This document shows, in pieces, positions 1 through 6,738 of a stretch of DNA of 7,655 nt (its first letter is position 1; every line of letters starts with the position of its first letter). The notes under the pieces are model-generated. The model was given only the letters and a program-made list of their open reading frames with translations. It did not search any database and was not told where the DNA came from. A program made the position numbers and the translations under genes. Source of the DNA: Flavobacteriaceae bacterium (GTDB lineage: Bacteria > Bacteroidota > Bacteroidia > Flavobacteriales > Flavobacteriaceae); contig NZQO01000098.1 of the NCBI GenBank assembly GCA_002693605.1, forward strand, positions 1 to 7,655, in the 5' to 3' direction.

Positions 1-1361
1 CTAAAGCCGTTTACGATAAGGGCAATGGCCTTTTCGGTATCGATACCGCGCTGATTGCAATAAAATATCTGGTCTTCGCCAATCTTACTCGTGGTGGCTT
101 CGTGCTCTACCTTGGCGGTTTTGTTTTTCGCCTCGATGTACGGAAAGGTATGTGCCCCACATTCGTTCCCCATTAGCAGGGAGTCGCACTGACTGAAATT
201 CCGGGCATTTTCGGCGCGTGGGCTAATCTGTACCAAGCCGCGGTAACTGTTCTGCGATTTTCCGGCAGAGATACCCTTTGAAATGATGGTACTCTTGGTG
301 TTCTTGCCAAGGTGGATCATCTTGGTACCCGTATCGGCCTGTTGGTAATTGTTGGTCACGGCAATGGAGTAGAACTCTCCAATGGAATTGTCGCCCTTCA
401 GTATGCAACTAGGATATTTCCAGGTTACTGCGCTTCCGGTTTCTACCTGTGTCCAGGAAATCTTGGCGTTCTTCTCACATATTCCGCGTTTTGTAACGAA
501 GTTGAAGACGCCGCCCTTACCGTCCTTGCCTCCCGGAAACCAGTTTTGTACCGTCGAGTATTTTATCTCTGCGCCATCGAGGGCTACGAGCTCTACCACG
601 GCAGCGTGCAATTGGTTTTCGTCGCGCATAGGTGCCGTACATCCTTCCAGGTAGCTTACATAGCTATCCTCGTCGGCAATAACCAGCGTACGCTCAAATT
701 GGCCCGTACCGGCCTGGTTTATGCGGAAATAGGTAGAAAGTTCCATAGGGCACCGTACGCCCTTTGGAATATAACAGAACGAACCGTCGCTGAAGACGGC
801 ACTGTTTAGGGCCGCATAAAAATTATCTTTCTGCGGGACCACAGAGCCGATGTACTTCTTCACCAGTTCGGGGTGCTTCTTGATTGCCTCCGAAATGGAA
901 CAGAATATAATTCCCTTTTTGGCAAGGGTATCCTTGAAGGTGGTAGCCACCGAGACGGAGTCCATCACGATATCTACCGCCACGCCGGCGATCTTTTTCT
1001 GCTCTTCGAGAGAGATTCCCAATTTGCTGAAGGTTTCCAGCAATTCTGGGTCTACCTCATCAATACTGTCGTATTTCGGTTTTTTGTTTGGGGCGCTATA
1101 GTATGAAATATTCTGGAAGTCGGGCTTCTTGTACCGAACGTTTGCCCATTCGGGCTCGATCATTTTCTTCCAGTACCTAAACGACTCGAGGCGCCACTCG
1201 GTCATCCATTCGGGTTCTTCCTTCTTACTGGAAATGGCCCTTACAATATCTTCGTTCAAGCCCACGGGGAAGGTCTCAGATTCTATATCGGTATAGAATC
1301 CGTACTCATACTCCTTGGTCTCGAGTTCTTTCTTTAAATCGTCTTCAGTGAATTTTCCCAT
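1..1361 (-). CDS. sufB: Fe-S cluster assembly scaffold SufB (3' end cut by window edge)
   Basis: SufB is the cytoplasmic scaffold subunit of the SUF complex (SufBC2D), on which Fe-S clusters are built from sulfur delivered by SufS/SufE. The frame reads from ATG at 1361-1359 for 453 residues without a stop to the window edge; family members are about 480 residues, so roughly the last 30 are missing. Recognisable segments include [33 protein letters not shown] and [20 protein letters not shown]. Cys392 in QCDSLL and Glu421 in HEATTS are 29 residues apart, the same spacing as the functionally important Cys405 and Glu434 of E. coli SufB, so the core looks intact. It begins 18 nt after the sufA-like stop with no Shine-Dalgarno, as is usual in this phylum, and must share the upstream promoter. 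sufC/sufD would be expected beyond the edge. Confidence 0.97.
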   Translation of the reverse strand, partial: MGKFTEDDLKKELETKEYEYGFYTDIESETFPVGLNEDIVRAISSKKEEPEWMTEWRLESFRYWKKMIEPEWANVRYKKPDFQNISYYSAPNKKPKYDSIDEVDPELLETFSKLGISLEEQKKIAGVAVDIVMDSVSVATTFKDTLAKKGIIFCSISEAIKKHPELVKKYIGSVVPQKDNFYAALNSAVFSDGSFCYIPKGVRCPMELSTYFRINQAGTGQFERTLVIADEDSYVSYLEGCTAPMRDENQLHAAVVELVALDGAEIKYSTVQNWFPGGKDGKGGVFNFVTKRGICEKNAKISWTQVETGSAVTWKYPSCILKGDNSIGEFYSIAVTNNYQQADTGTKMIHLGKNTKSTIISKGISAGKSQNSYRGLVQISPRAENARNFSQCDSLLMGNECGAHTFPYIEAKNKTAKVEHEATTSKIGEDQIFYCNQRGIDTEKAIALIVNGF

Positions 1362-1379
1362 ATCTTATTTCAGCAATTT

Positions 1380-1709
1380 TTACAGTGAAAAGCTTTCACC
1401 GCATCCACACGTTCGGTTGGCATTCGGGTTGTTAAAAACAAAGCCCTTTCCGTTGAGGCCACCACTGTATTCCAGTGTCGTGCCCACGAGGTAGAGAAAG
1501 CTCTTTTTGTCAATGGCTATTTTCACCTCCTTGTCCTCAAACAGCTTGTCGTTGTCGCCCAGCGCCTTGTCAAATTTCAATTCGTAGGAAAGTCCCGAAC
1601 ATCCTCCGCTCTTCACACCCACGCGCACAAAGTCGGTATCCACGCTATAGCCTTCCTCGGCCATGAGCTGTGATAACTTCGATTTTGCAGTATCGCTTAC
1701 CTTGATCAT
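1380..1709 (-). CDS. sufA: A-type Fe-S carrier / assembly accessory protein (HesB/IscA/SufA family)
   Basis: Small cytoplasmic A-type carrier thought to receive Fe-S clusters from the SUF scaffold and pass them to target proteins. It has 109 residues, the normal family length. The three invariant cysteines are present: Cys37 in the SGGCSGLSY motif and Cys101/Cys103 in the C-terminal TCGCGESF motif. The start ATG at 1709-1707 fits the family N-terminus (MIKVSDTAKSKL) and lies about 25 nt below a predicted transcription start. It is first in an operon with sufB, 18 nt apart. The family assignment is firm. The SufA rather than IscA name rests on the sufB neighbour, because the proteins are hard to separate by sequence. 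Confidence 0.95.
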   Translation of the reverse strand: MIKVSDTAKSKLSQLMAEEGYSVDTDFVRVGVKSGGCSGLSYELKFDKALGDNDKLFEDKEVKIAIDKKSFLYLVGTTLEYSGGLNGKGFVFNNPNANRTCGCGESFSL

Positions 1710-1739
1710 CCTTAAAATAGATTAATTCTAAATTAGGTG

Positions 1740-1771
1740 CAAATATACGGTAATTGGCGCTCTAAACCATA
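1740..1771 (-). promoter_or_regulatory. Predicted Bacteroidota-type promoter of the sufA-sufB operon
   Basis: On the minus strand the -7 element is TATATTTG (1747-1740), an exact match to the Bacteroidota TAnnTTTG consensus. Twenty bases upstream lies TATG (1771-1768), one mismatch from the -33 TTTG. The inferred start near 1734 would give a leader of about 25 nt to the sufA ATG at 1709. This separates the SUF genes transcriptionally from the peroxidase operon. It is a motif match only. Confidence 0.6.
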
Positions 1772-1791
1772 GCGGAAATAGCAATTAAACT

Positions 1792-1816
1792 TATTGCCGA
1801 ATAGTTTTAGGCAATA
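1792..1816. promoter_or_regulatory. Inverted repeat upstream of the sufA promoter, possible operator
   Basis: A perfect 7-bp inverted repeat, TATTGCC (1792-1798) and GGCAATA (1810-1816), is separated by 11 nt. Its centre lies about 70 nt upstream of the predicted sufA transcription start, a spacing compatible with a dimeric activator site. No T-tract follows on the minus strand, so a terminator role is less likely. The regulator is unknown and the repeat could be chance in AT-rich DNA. Confidence 0.3.
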
Positions 1817-1818
1817 CT

Positions 1819-1883
1819 TAACATTTCTGAAATATTACGAAAAAAACCGCCTTAATTCAAGCTGCCGTCTGTAAGAAATGTTA
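1819..1883 (-). terminator. Weak terminator candidate after the peroxidase operon
   Basis: Just below the peroxidase stop codon, a perfect 10-bp inverted repeat (1819-1828, TAACATTTCT, and 1874-1883, AGAAATGTTA) encloses 45 nt. Inside it, read on the minus strand, a short GCTT/AGGC hairpin (about 1862-1849) is followed by GG and a run of seven T (1846-1840). The inner stem has only about four pairs, so termination would be weak. The outer repeat may instead protect the 3' end or bind a protein. Confidence 0.4.
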
Positions 1884-1886
1884 GGG

Positions 1887-2972
1887 CTATTGCTGAAAAT
1901 CGGGATTGGAAATAAATTCGGGATCAGACAGGGTGAGTAGGAAGGCCTTTAGGTCTGCCTTCTCCTGTACAGAGAGTTGTACGCCACCTTCGGCGACCGT
2001 CTTCATGAGCGGGTCGATGGTGGGCGAGTATACCAGCCCTTCGCTATAATGGTCAATCACCTCTTCCAGCGTCTGGAATCGGCCATCGTGCATATAGGGC
2101 GCGGTATAGGCGAGATTTCGCAATGATGGTGACTTAAACAGGCCCATTTGTTGTGGATCGCCCGTAACGCCCCCCAGCCCGGGGTCGGCAAATTCGCTGT
2201 CCAGACCATTGTTATGGAAACTGTTGTCTGTCCATAGGGGGTTGTTCCGGTCGCCGTGGCAATGGAAACAATCGCCACGCGATTCGTCCATGAATATTTC
2301 GAAACCATTTTGTTCCGATTCTGTTAATGTTTCCAAGCCCAACAGGTGCCGGTCAAATTTTGAGTTGCCTGAAACGAGGGTTCTTAAAAACTGGGCAATG
2401 GCCTTGGTGACCTTTACCGAGTCTATCGTCTGTGTTCCAAAGGCAGCCTCGAAAAGGATGGGATATTCGCCATCGTCTTGCAGGCTAGCTACCGCATTCG
2501 GCCATGTATTGTTCATCTCGACGGGATTCCGGAGCGGCTCGAATGCTTGTTTCTCGAGGGAAGTCGCACTCCCGTCCCAATTGAATTTCTGGGAACTGTT
2601 CCATGCGAAATTATAGAGCGGCATCGAGTTTCGGAAACCCGGACTGCCGGTAATACCAATGCTGAATTGGCGCGAATCGGTAAATGCATTGGCAGGCTTA
2701 TGGCAATCTGCACATGCCAAGGTGTTATCTGCGCTTAAAATGGGATCAAAAAACAGTTTCTTGCCCAGCGCAACGCCCTCAACCGTTTGCGGGTTATCGG
2801 CCGGAATAGTAGGTACGGGCAGGAGTTGCCCAAATAGCGCAGGTGCCTTTAGTGGTAACGGGGTGGCAGTATACGCATCATCGGCACCGGGCTCGTCGGT
2901 ACTATCTTTGGTACAGGCGACGATGGCCAAGGCCGCAATGAATACTATTGCTCTTTTCACTAGTTGGGGCAT
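1887..2972 (-). CDS. Di-heme cytochrome c peroxidase lipoprotein, MauG/MbnH-like
   Basis: Exported di-heme c-type enzyme of the bacterial cytochrome c peroxidase/MauG family, 361 residues. A lipoprotein signal ends at AIVAC (Cys20). The two heme-attachment motifs are CADCH (Cys87, Cys90, His91) and CFHCH (Cys235, Cys238, His239). Between them, Trp132 (NWDG), Gln142, Pro146 and Glu152 (NPVEM) have exactly the relative spacing of MauG Trp93, Gln103, Pro107 and Glu113, so the inter-heme Trp and catalytic Gln/Glu are kept. SPSLRNLAYTAPYMHDGRF (about 281-299) is the conserved segment after the second heme; the sixth heme ligand was not assigned. It lies 12 nt after the MbnP-like gene, which suggests protein modification as in MbnH rather than peroxide defence alone. 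Start: ATG at 2972; a GTG at 2960 would give the more typical MKRAIVFIAA lipoprotein start. Confidence 0.93.
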   Translation of the reverse strand: MPQLVKRAIVFIAALAIVACTKDSTDEPGADDAYTATPLPLKAPALFGQLLPVPTIPADNPQTVEGVALGKKLFFDPILSADNTLACADCHKPANAFTDSRQFSIGITGSPGFRNSMPLYNFAWNSSQKFNWDGSATSLEKQAFEPLRNPVEMNNTWPNAVASLQDDGEYPILFEAAFGTQTIDSVKVTKAIAQFLRTLVSGNSKFDRHLLGLETLTESEQNGFEIFMDESRGDCFHCHGDRNNPLWTDNSFHNNGLDSEFADPGLGGVTGDPQQMGLFKSPSLRNLAYTAPYMHDGRFQTLEEVIDHYSEGLVYSPTIDPLMKTVAEGGVQLSVQEKADLKAFLLTLSDPEFISNPDFQQ

Positions 2973-2984
2973 TTCATAAAAAAT

Positions 2985-3725
2985 TTATTCGGTCACTACC
3001 GCAAATACAGATGCGCCGTTCTCGTTCATTAGCTTCTGTGCCTCATAATTGGGCATTAAGGACGTATTGTAGTCGTCCAATACCCAGGTGTAGGGCATTC
3101 GGAACCATTCGGCAATGTTCATCTGTATCTCGATTATGCCGCGGCCACGAACCCTCACCTCCGGAATGGAGAACGAAATATGGTTGGCCTCGAACACGCC
3201 GTTGGATACCCTGGCAGTACCATTATGGAAATTATACGGTTTCGGAATTGCTGCATCAAGGTCGTAAGTACCATCCATTTGCATAAAGTGATATCCGCCA
3301 CCCAGCATATCGGGCCAGCTCCAGCCAACCGAATTCAGGTCTGGATAGGCGCCGTCAATATTGTCCTGTTGGTCGAAACCGTACACGAACGTCATGGTAT
3401 AGGTGCCGTTGGGTATATATGCCGAAGGGGTTACAGTAAGCGAATTTTCGTTGGAAACATCTACCAATTGGTAATCGTCTAATTGGAATACGGTGCCCTT
3501 GCTGTTTTCAAGCCGTACCTTCGAAATTAGATAGCGAAGTCGCGAAATATCGAGGGTATCGTTATTTTCGTTAACGAAAGCCGTGGTAGCCAAATCGGCC
3601 TGCGAAAAGGGCTCACCGTCCCAATTTTGGGTGAAATTGAGCGTGCGCAGCGGGATGTCCTCGTCTACATCTTTACAGCTAACGAGGGTAAGGGCTGCCA
3701 GTGCAAGGAGAGCGAATGTTCTCAT
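2985..3725 (-). CDS. MbnP-like copper-binding lipoprotein
   Basis: A 246-residue exported protein resembling the MbnP family, whose characterised member from a methanotroph binds copper after a partner di-heme enzyme (MbnH) converts a Trp to kynurenine. The signal ends at LTLVSC (Cys17), marking a lipoprotein. Family-like landmarks in order: LNFTQNWDGEPF (29-40), LRYLISKVRLENSKG (63-77), DDYQLVD (83-89), FVYGFDQQDN (113-122), the Trp-rich GWSWPDMLGGGYHFMQMDG (134-152) and NFHNGT (165-170). Candidate copper ligands are His146 and His167, perhaps His182 or Met148/150; candidate modified Trp are 135 and 137. The peroxidase gene follows after 12 nt, matching the MbnP-MbnH pairing. The assignment comes from remembered family patterns plus context, not an alignment; copper binding and Trp oxidation are inferred. 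Confidence 0.8.
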   Translation of the reverse strand: MRTFALLALAALTLVSCKDVDEDIPLRTLNFTQNWDGEPFSQADLATTAFVNENNDTLDISRLRYLISKVRLENSKGTVFQLDDYQLVDVSNENSLTVTPSAYIPNGTYTMTFVYGFDQQDNIDGAYPDLNSVGWSWPDMLGGGYHFMQMDGTYDLDAAIPKPYNFHNGTARVSNGVFEANHISFSIPEVRVRGRGIIEIQMNIAEWFRMPYTWVLDDYNTSLMPNYEAQKLMNENGASVFAVVTE

Positions 3726-3758
3726 AGGGAAAATTAGATTTGGGTTAAATGTATGTAT

Positions 3759-5114
3759 TTATTTAATCTTTATGAGTACGGCATCTTTGTTACCTCGGTT
3801 CTGCGGAATATCAAGGTCATCACTTTCGGTATTGCCAACTACGATAAGCTCGTTCGAGTTTGTCTGGGTAGCCGCGTTACCAAGGTCGATGTTGCTTCCG
3901 CCAACCGTGGTCTCAAAAACCAGTTGGCCGTTTGTATCGATGATTAGGGTCCAAATATCATTTTGTCCATTGTTGCCAGAGGAAATATCAATGTTGGCGC
4001 TTCGGGTAGACCCCGCAATGAGGTAATTTCCGTTTTCCATTACTTCTACACTGCGGGCCGATTCAAACTGATCGCCGCCCAATGATTTCTGCCAAATTAA
4101 ATTGCCCTGCCCATTGAACTTCACCACCCACAAATCTGCATTTCCGAGGCTGGTGGTTACGTCAAAATCGGTGCTTCGGGTATCTCCGGCCATAATGAAA
4201 TTGCCGTCTGCCGTGTGCGAGGCGGCGTAGCCATTGTCTATTTCACTTCCGCCGAAGGAGGCGTCCCAGAGCAAATTTCCGTCGGCATCGGTCTTCAATA
4301 CCCAGAAATCATAGCTTCCCTTGGGATTGGTAATATCGAAATCTGCACTTTCTGCCGAGCCGGTTAACAGAAATCCGCCATCCGCCGCTTCCAGCACGTT
4401 ATAACTTCGGTCGTTATTGCTTCCACCGAAATAGCGACGCCAAACCTTATTGCCGTTGGCGTCCATTTTAATTCCCCAGAATTCCCCAACGCCATGCGCG
4501 CCGGCATTGCGGTTATCATTGCCAAGGCCACCACTTGCGGTAACATCGAAAAAGCCGGTGGCAAAATACCCGCCATCGCTGGTTTGGATTACGTCCAAAG
4601 CTTGGTCTGTACCGGAAAAACCAAAATTTTGCTCCCATTGCAGGGTTCCCGATGGGCTAATCTTAACAATCCAGTAATCCTGGAACCCTTCGTTGCCCGA
4701 CACATCGCCGCCGTTACCACTGCTGTAACCGCTAATTATAAAGCCGCCGTCCTGTGTTTTGGAAATGCTGGAGGCTACATCCTCCATAGGGCCGCCATAG
4801 GTGTAACTCCAAAGTAAGGTGCCATCGGCATCAACCTTGAAGACCCAATAGTCGCTATCGGTAGCGGTTTTGTCGGTAATATCGCCGTCGGTACTCTTGG
4901 TGCTGCCCACTACTACATACGTTCCGTCATCGAGGGCGACCACACCTACGGCATCGTCTAGATTGCTTCCACCATAGTTTTTAACGAAGTCAATTTCACC
5001 CAAAAACCCGGGCTCTTCCTTCGGGGTGTCGGGGGCATCGTCGTCCTTGTTGCACGCCAAGAAGAAGCTAGCGATGCACACGCTGCCAAGTAGTAGGAAA
5101 ATATTCTTTGTCAA
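3759..5114 (-). CDS. Seven-bladed beta-propeller lipoprotein, TTG start, function unknown
   Basis: A 451-residue exported protein made almost entirely of seven repeats of about 58-60 residues. Each repeat has a GGS-x-x-D turn, a DGG(Y/F)-hydrophobic-GxT/S strand, D(Y/F/L)W-V-x-K and DxxGxLxW. The GG turns fall near residues 48, 107, 167, 230, 288, 346 and 405, which implies a seven-bladed propeller. The signal ends at FFLAC (Cys21), and CNKDDD follows, resembling the K-(D/E)2 surface-lipoprotein export signal of Flavobacteriia. The only usable start is TTG (5114-5112): a TAA lies in frame five codons upstream with no ATG between, and no internal start keeps the signal peptide. It sits 8 nt after one gene and 33 nt before the MbnP-like gene, so it is probably co-transcribed. 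No catalytic motif is recognised; a binding or scaffold role is a guess. Confidence 0.9.
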   Translation of the reverse strand: MTKNIFLLLGSVCIASFFLACNKDDDAPDTPKEEPGFLGEIDFVKNYGGSNLDDAVGVVALDDGTYVVVGSTKSTDGDITDKTATDSDYWVFKVDADGTLLWSYTYGGPMEDVASSISKTQDGGFIISGYSSGNGGDVSGNEGFQDYWIVKISPSGTLQWEQNFGFSGTDQALDVIQTSDGGYFATGFFDVTASGGLGNDNRNAGAHGVGEFWGIKMDANGNKVWRRYFGGSNNDRSYNVLEAADGGFLLTGSAESADFDITNPKGSYDFWVLKTDADGNLLWDASFGGSEIDNGYAASHTADGNFIMAGDTRSTDFDVTTSLGNADLWVVKFNGQGNLIWQKSLGGDQFESARSVEVMENGNYLIAGSTRSANIDISSGNNGQNDIWTLIIDTNGQLVFETTVGGSNIDLGNAATQTNSNELIVVGNTESDDLDIPQNRGNKDAVLIKIK

Positions 5115-5122
5115 TGGGGCTA

Positions 5123-6541
5123 TTATTTAATAATTAATTTTTTCGTGGTTGAGTTATTTACACGCAGCAAATAAACACCGGCCTGCAGGGCCGCAATATC
5201 ATAGGTATGCGTGGTCGCCCCGAGTTGGGCGGCGCTCCAAACTTTTTGTCCGAGAATGGAATAAATCTCAACTGATTTTAATGTTTCGTTATTTGTTGCC
5301 ACGGTAAGCGTAGTGGTGGCAGGATTAGGATATGCTACAAAATCATTAGCACTGAGAGTAGCAACATTCAGTTCCGATTCGTCGCGCACAAGGGTGAATC
5401 CTTCGTCTCCACTAATCACGATATTCCTGCTTTCGAAAAATGGGTACACGTTCCAGGAACCGTCAAACCCAGCCGAGTTCGAGGATGGCGTAGTGTCGAA
5501 AAATCCATATTGCGAAATATTCGTATTGGCGATATCGCTAATATCCAGCACATTCAGACCGGCACTGTAATTGGCAAAATAATACTTATCGCCCACCACG
5601 TAGCCATTATGGTCGGTCGCTGGGGTTGGGCCGAAAAATTCGGTGTGCAACTCTGGATTGTCCAAATCGGAAAAATCGAAAATAATCGTCTTGGTATTAA
5701 AGCCGAAGTCAATTTCATCTGTTTCATCGCCCAACAGAAAATAGCGCTGATCTTCCGTAAACCAACCTTGGTGGGTATAGCTAACATTGTTGTACGAGAT
5801 GGTCGAGATGGGCTGCGGCGAATTTTTCTCGGTAACGTCAACAAGCACCACTTCGGTCTGGTTACTTCCAATGTAAATTTCACGCCCGGCATAATCTGAA
5901 TCTGGGCCATTATAGGTTACCACCTGGGCGTCGTGTGAATAGCCGTCTAAGGCATATCCTCCAGCTGCGATAGGGTTCGTGGGGTTCTGAATGTTTATAA
6001 AATGGGCGCCGCCGCTAAAGGTGCCGGTGCCTACGGCATAGGCATAGCCGGTGTCGGTGTTGATAACGATATTGTGGGCACTCCCGAATTCGTCATAATG
6101 GGCGTCTTCGGAAAAGGTCTGGGGCGGGTTGCTCACGTTGCGTAACCGTGTTAAATCGAACACCTGCATCCCGTGACCGGAAATTTCACTTACCACAAAT
6201 GCATGATTATCGTACACCTTAACATCGCGCCAAATATCGCCGAAACCCGTGGCGTGCGTAGGCAACTTTCCAAGGTAAATTGGGTTCACAGGATCTGAAA
6301 TATCGATAAACGCGGTCCCGTTGTTGAGCCCAACCAGTGCATATTCCTTCCCATCCTGCGGGTCGGTCCATCCCCACGAGTCGTTCGCAAAGGATGCGTT
6401 TAATTGTTGGGGGGTAAATCGTGACTGTAGGTCAAAATTCAAACAGGGGAAACCCGAGGCGGTTCCGTTATCGCAAGGTGTTTGCGCATGGGTAAAAAAA
6501 GTGGTGCCGGTAAGCACGATTGCAAGTAAAGTTCTAATCAT
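5123..6541 (-). CDS. Choice-of-anchor-B family beta-propeller protein with T9SS sorting domain
   Basis: A 472-residue secreted protein. A signal peptide (MIRTLLAIVLTGTTFFTHA, cleavage before Gln20) is followed by an N-terminal Cys pair (Cys23, Cys33) and a long LVIVD-type repeat region (about 50-390). Its strands include YALVGLNNGTAFIDISDP, HAFVVSEISGHGMQVFDL, EVVLVDVTE, AGLNVLDISD and the closing GSWNVYPFFESRNIVISG. This is the 'choice-of-anchor B' domain, so named because its C-terminal anchor varies between species. Here the anchor is a T9SS type A sorting domain (about 399-472: YPNPATTTLTV, SILGQKVW, LQAGVYLLRV, KKLIIK), predicting export across the outer membrane and attachment or release at the surface. 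The molecular function is unknown. It is first in the operon, with a promoter about 25 nt upstream of the ATG. The last part of its propeller resembles that of the neighbour at 6739-7655. Confidence 0.93.
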   Translation of the reverse strand: MIRTLLAIVLTGTTFFTHAQTPCDNGTASGFPCLNFDLQSRFTPQQLNASFANDSWGWTDPQDGKEYALVGLNNGTAFIDISDPVNPIYLGKLPTHATGFGDIWRDVKVYDNHAFVVSEISGHGMQVFDLTRLRNVSNPPQTFSEDAHYDEFGSAHNIVINTDTGYAYAVGTGTFSGGAHFINIQNPTNPIAAGGYALDGYSHDAQVVTYNGPDSDYAGREIYIGSNQTEVVLVDVTEKNSPQPISTISYNNVSYTHQGWFTEDQRYFLLGDETDEIDFGFNTKTIIFDFSDLDNPELHTEFFGPTPATDHNGYVVGDKYYFANYSAGLNVLDISDIANTNISQYGFFDTTPSSNSAGFDGSWNVYPFFESRNIVISGDEGFTLVRDESELNVATLSANDFVAYPNPATTTLTVATNNETLKSVEIYSILGQKVWSAAQLGATTHTYDIAALQAGVYLLRVNNSTTKKLIIK

Positions 6542-6566
6542 TTTTAAGGGAATTTATTCGAAAATT

Positions 6567-6597
6567 CAAATGTACTGTTTTATGCTACATATCCATA
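6567..6597 (-). promoter_or_regulatory. Predicted promoter of the four-gene operon
   Basis: On the minus strand the -7 element TACATTTG (6574-6567) matches TAnnTTTG exactly. TATG (6597-6594), one mismatch from TTTG, lies 19 nt upstream. The inferred start near 6561 leaves a leader of about 20 nt before the ATG at 6541. The architecture is nearly identical to the sufA promoter (same TATG, spacer 20), which supports both. Motif-based prediction only. Confidence 0.65.
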
Positions 6598-6672
6598 ACG
6601 TAAAAGGTTAAAAGTTAGTATGGTATTGTAGTATTAACAAGGCCTGAGGCTATTTCGCCACAGCGAGGCACC

Positions 6673-6716
6673 AAAAAAGGCACCGTCCCTTTCCGATCAA
6701 GGAAAAGGACGGTGCC
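6673..6716 (-). terminator. Strong rho-independent terminator of the upstream anchor-B/HYR gene
   Basis: In minus-strand RNA, 6716-6701 pairs with 6694-6679. The outer ten pairs (GGCACCGTCC/GGACGGTGCC) are perfect; then come a G-U wobble (6706/6689) and five more pairs closing a 6-nt loop (6700-6695). Six T (6678-6673) follow directly. On the plus strand the wobble becomes a C-A mismatch and no T-run follows, so the orientation is clear. It starts 22 nt below the stop codon at 6739 and insulates the next operon. Confidence 0.93.
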
Positions 6717-6738
6717 TGATTTCAGCCTATGGAAATGC

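Larger units (their letters stand above)
1887..6541 (-). other. Predicted four-gene operon: anchor-B protein, propeller lipoprotein, MbnP-like, di-heme peroxidase
   Basis: Four co-directional genes are separated by 8, 33 and 12 nt. They are preceded by a single good promoter (6597-6567) and bounded by a strong terminator upstream (6673-6716) and a weak one downstream (1819-1883). No terminator-like hairpin is apparent in the internal gaps. All four products carry export signals, one Sec/T9SS and three lipoprotein, so the operon encodes an envelope or surface system. Co-transcription is inferred from spacing and signals. Confidence 0.75.

Noticed and set aside
312..809. 165-codon plus-strand open frame opposite sufB
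   Set aside because: Lies wholly antisense to a clear SufB; its translation has no recognisable domain. The same holds for the shorter plus-strand frames at 382-654, 850-1106 and 1475-1666.
1..2972. Functional link between the SUF genes and the heme/copper operon
   Set aside because: The SUF genes have their own promoter, and c-type heme enzymes do not need SUF directly. Adjacency alone is not enough.
3726..3758. Internal promoter before the MbnP-like gene (TACATTTA on the minus strand)
   Set aside because: The -7 element misses the final G of TAnnTTTG, the gap is only 33 nt, and the match could easily be chance.
2209..4026. Plus-strand open frames opposite the peroxidase, MbnP-like and propeller genes
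   Set aside because: They overlap genes with strong family evidence and look like shadows of the coding strand, with no signal peptide or motif.
5554..5910. 118-codon minus-strand frame inside the choice-of-anchor-B gene
   Set aside because: Overlaps that gene in another frame on the same strand; the propeller repeats and T9SS tail show which frame is real.
6641..6672. Small GC-rich hairpins (GCC/GGC and TCGC/GCGA) after the terminator
   Set aside because: Stems of only 3-4 bp with no T-run; not convincing as a second terminator or small RNA.
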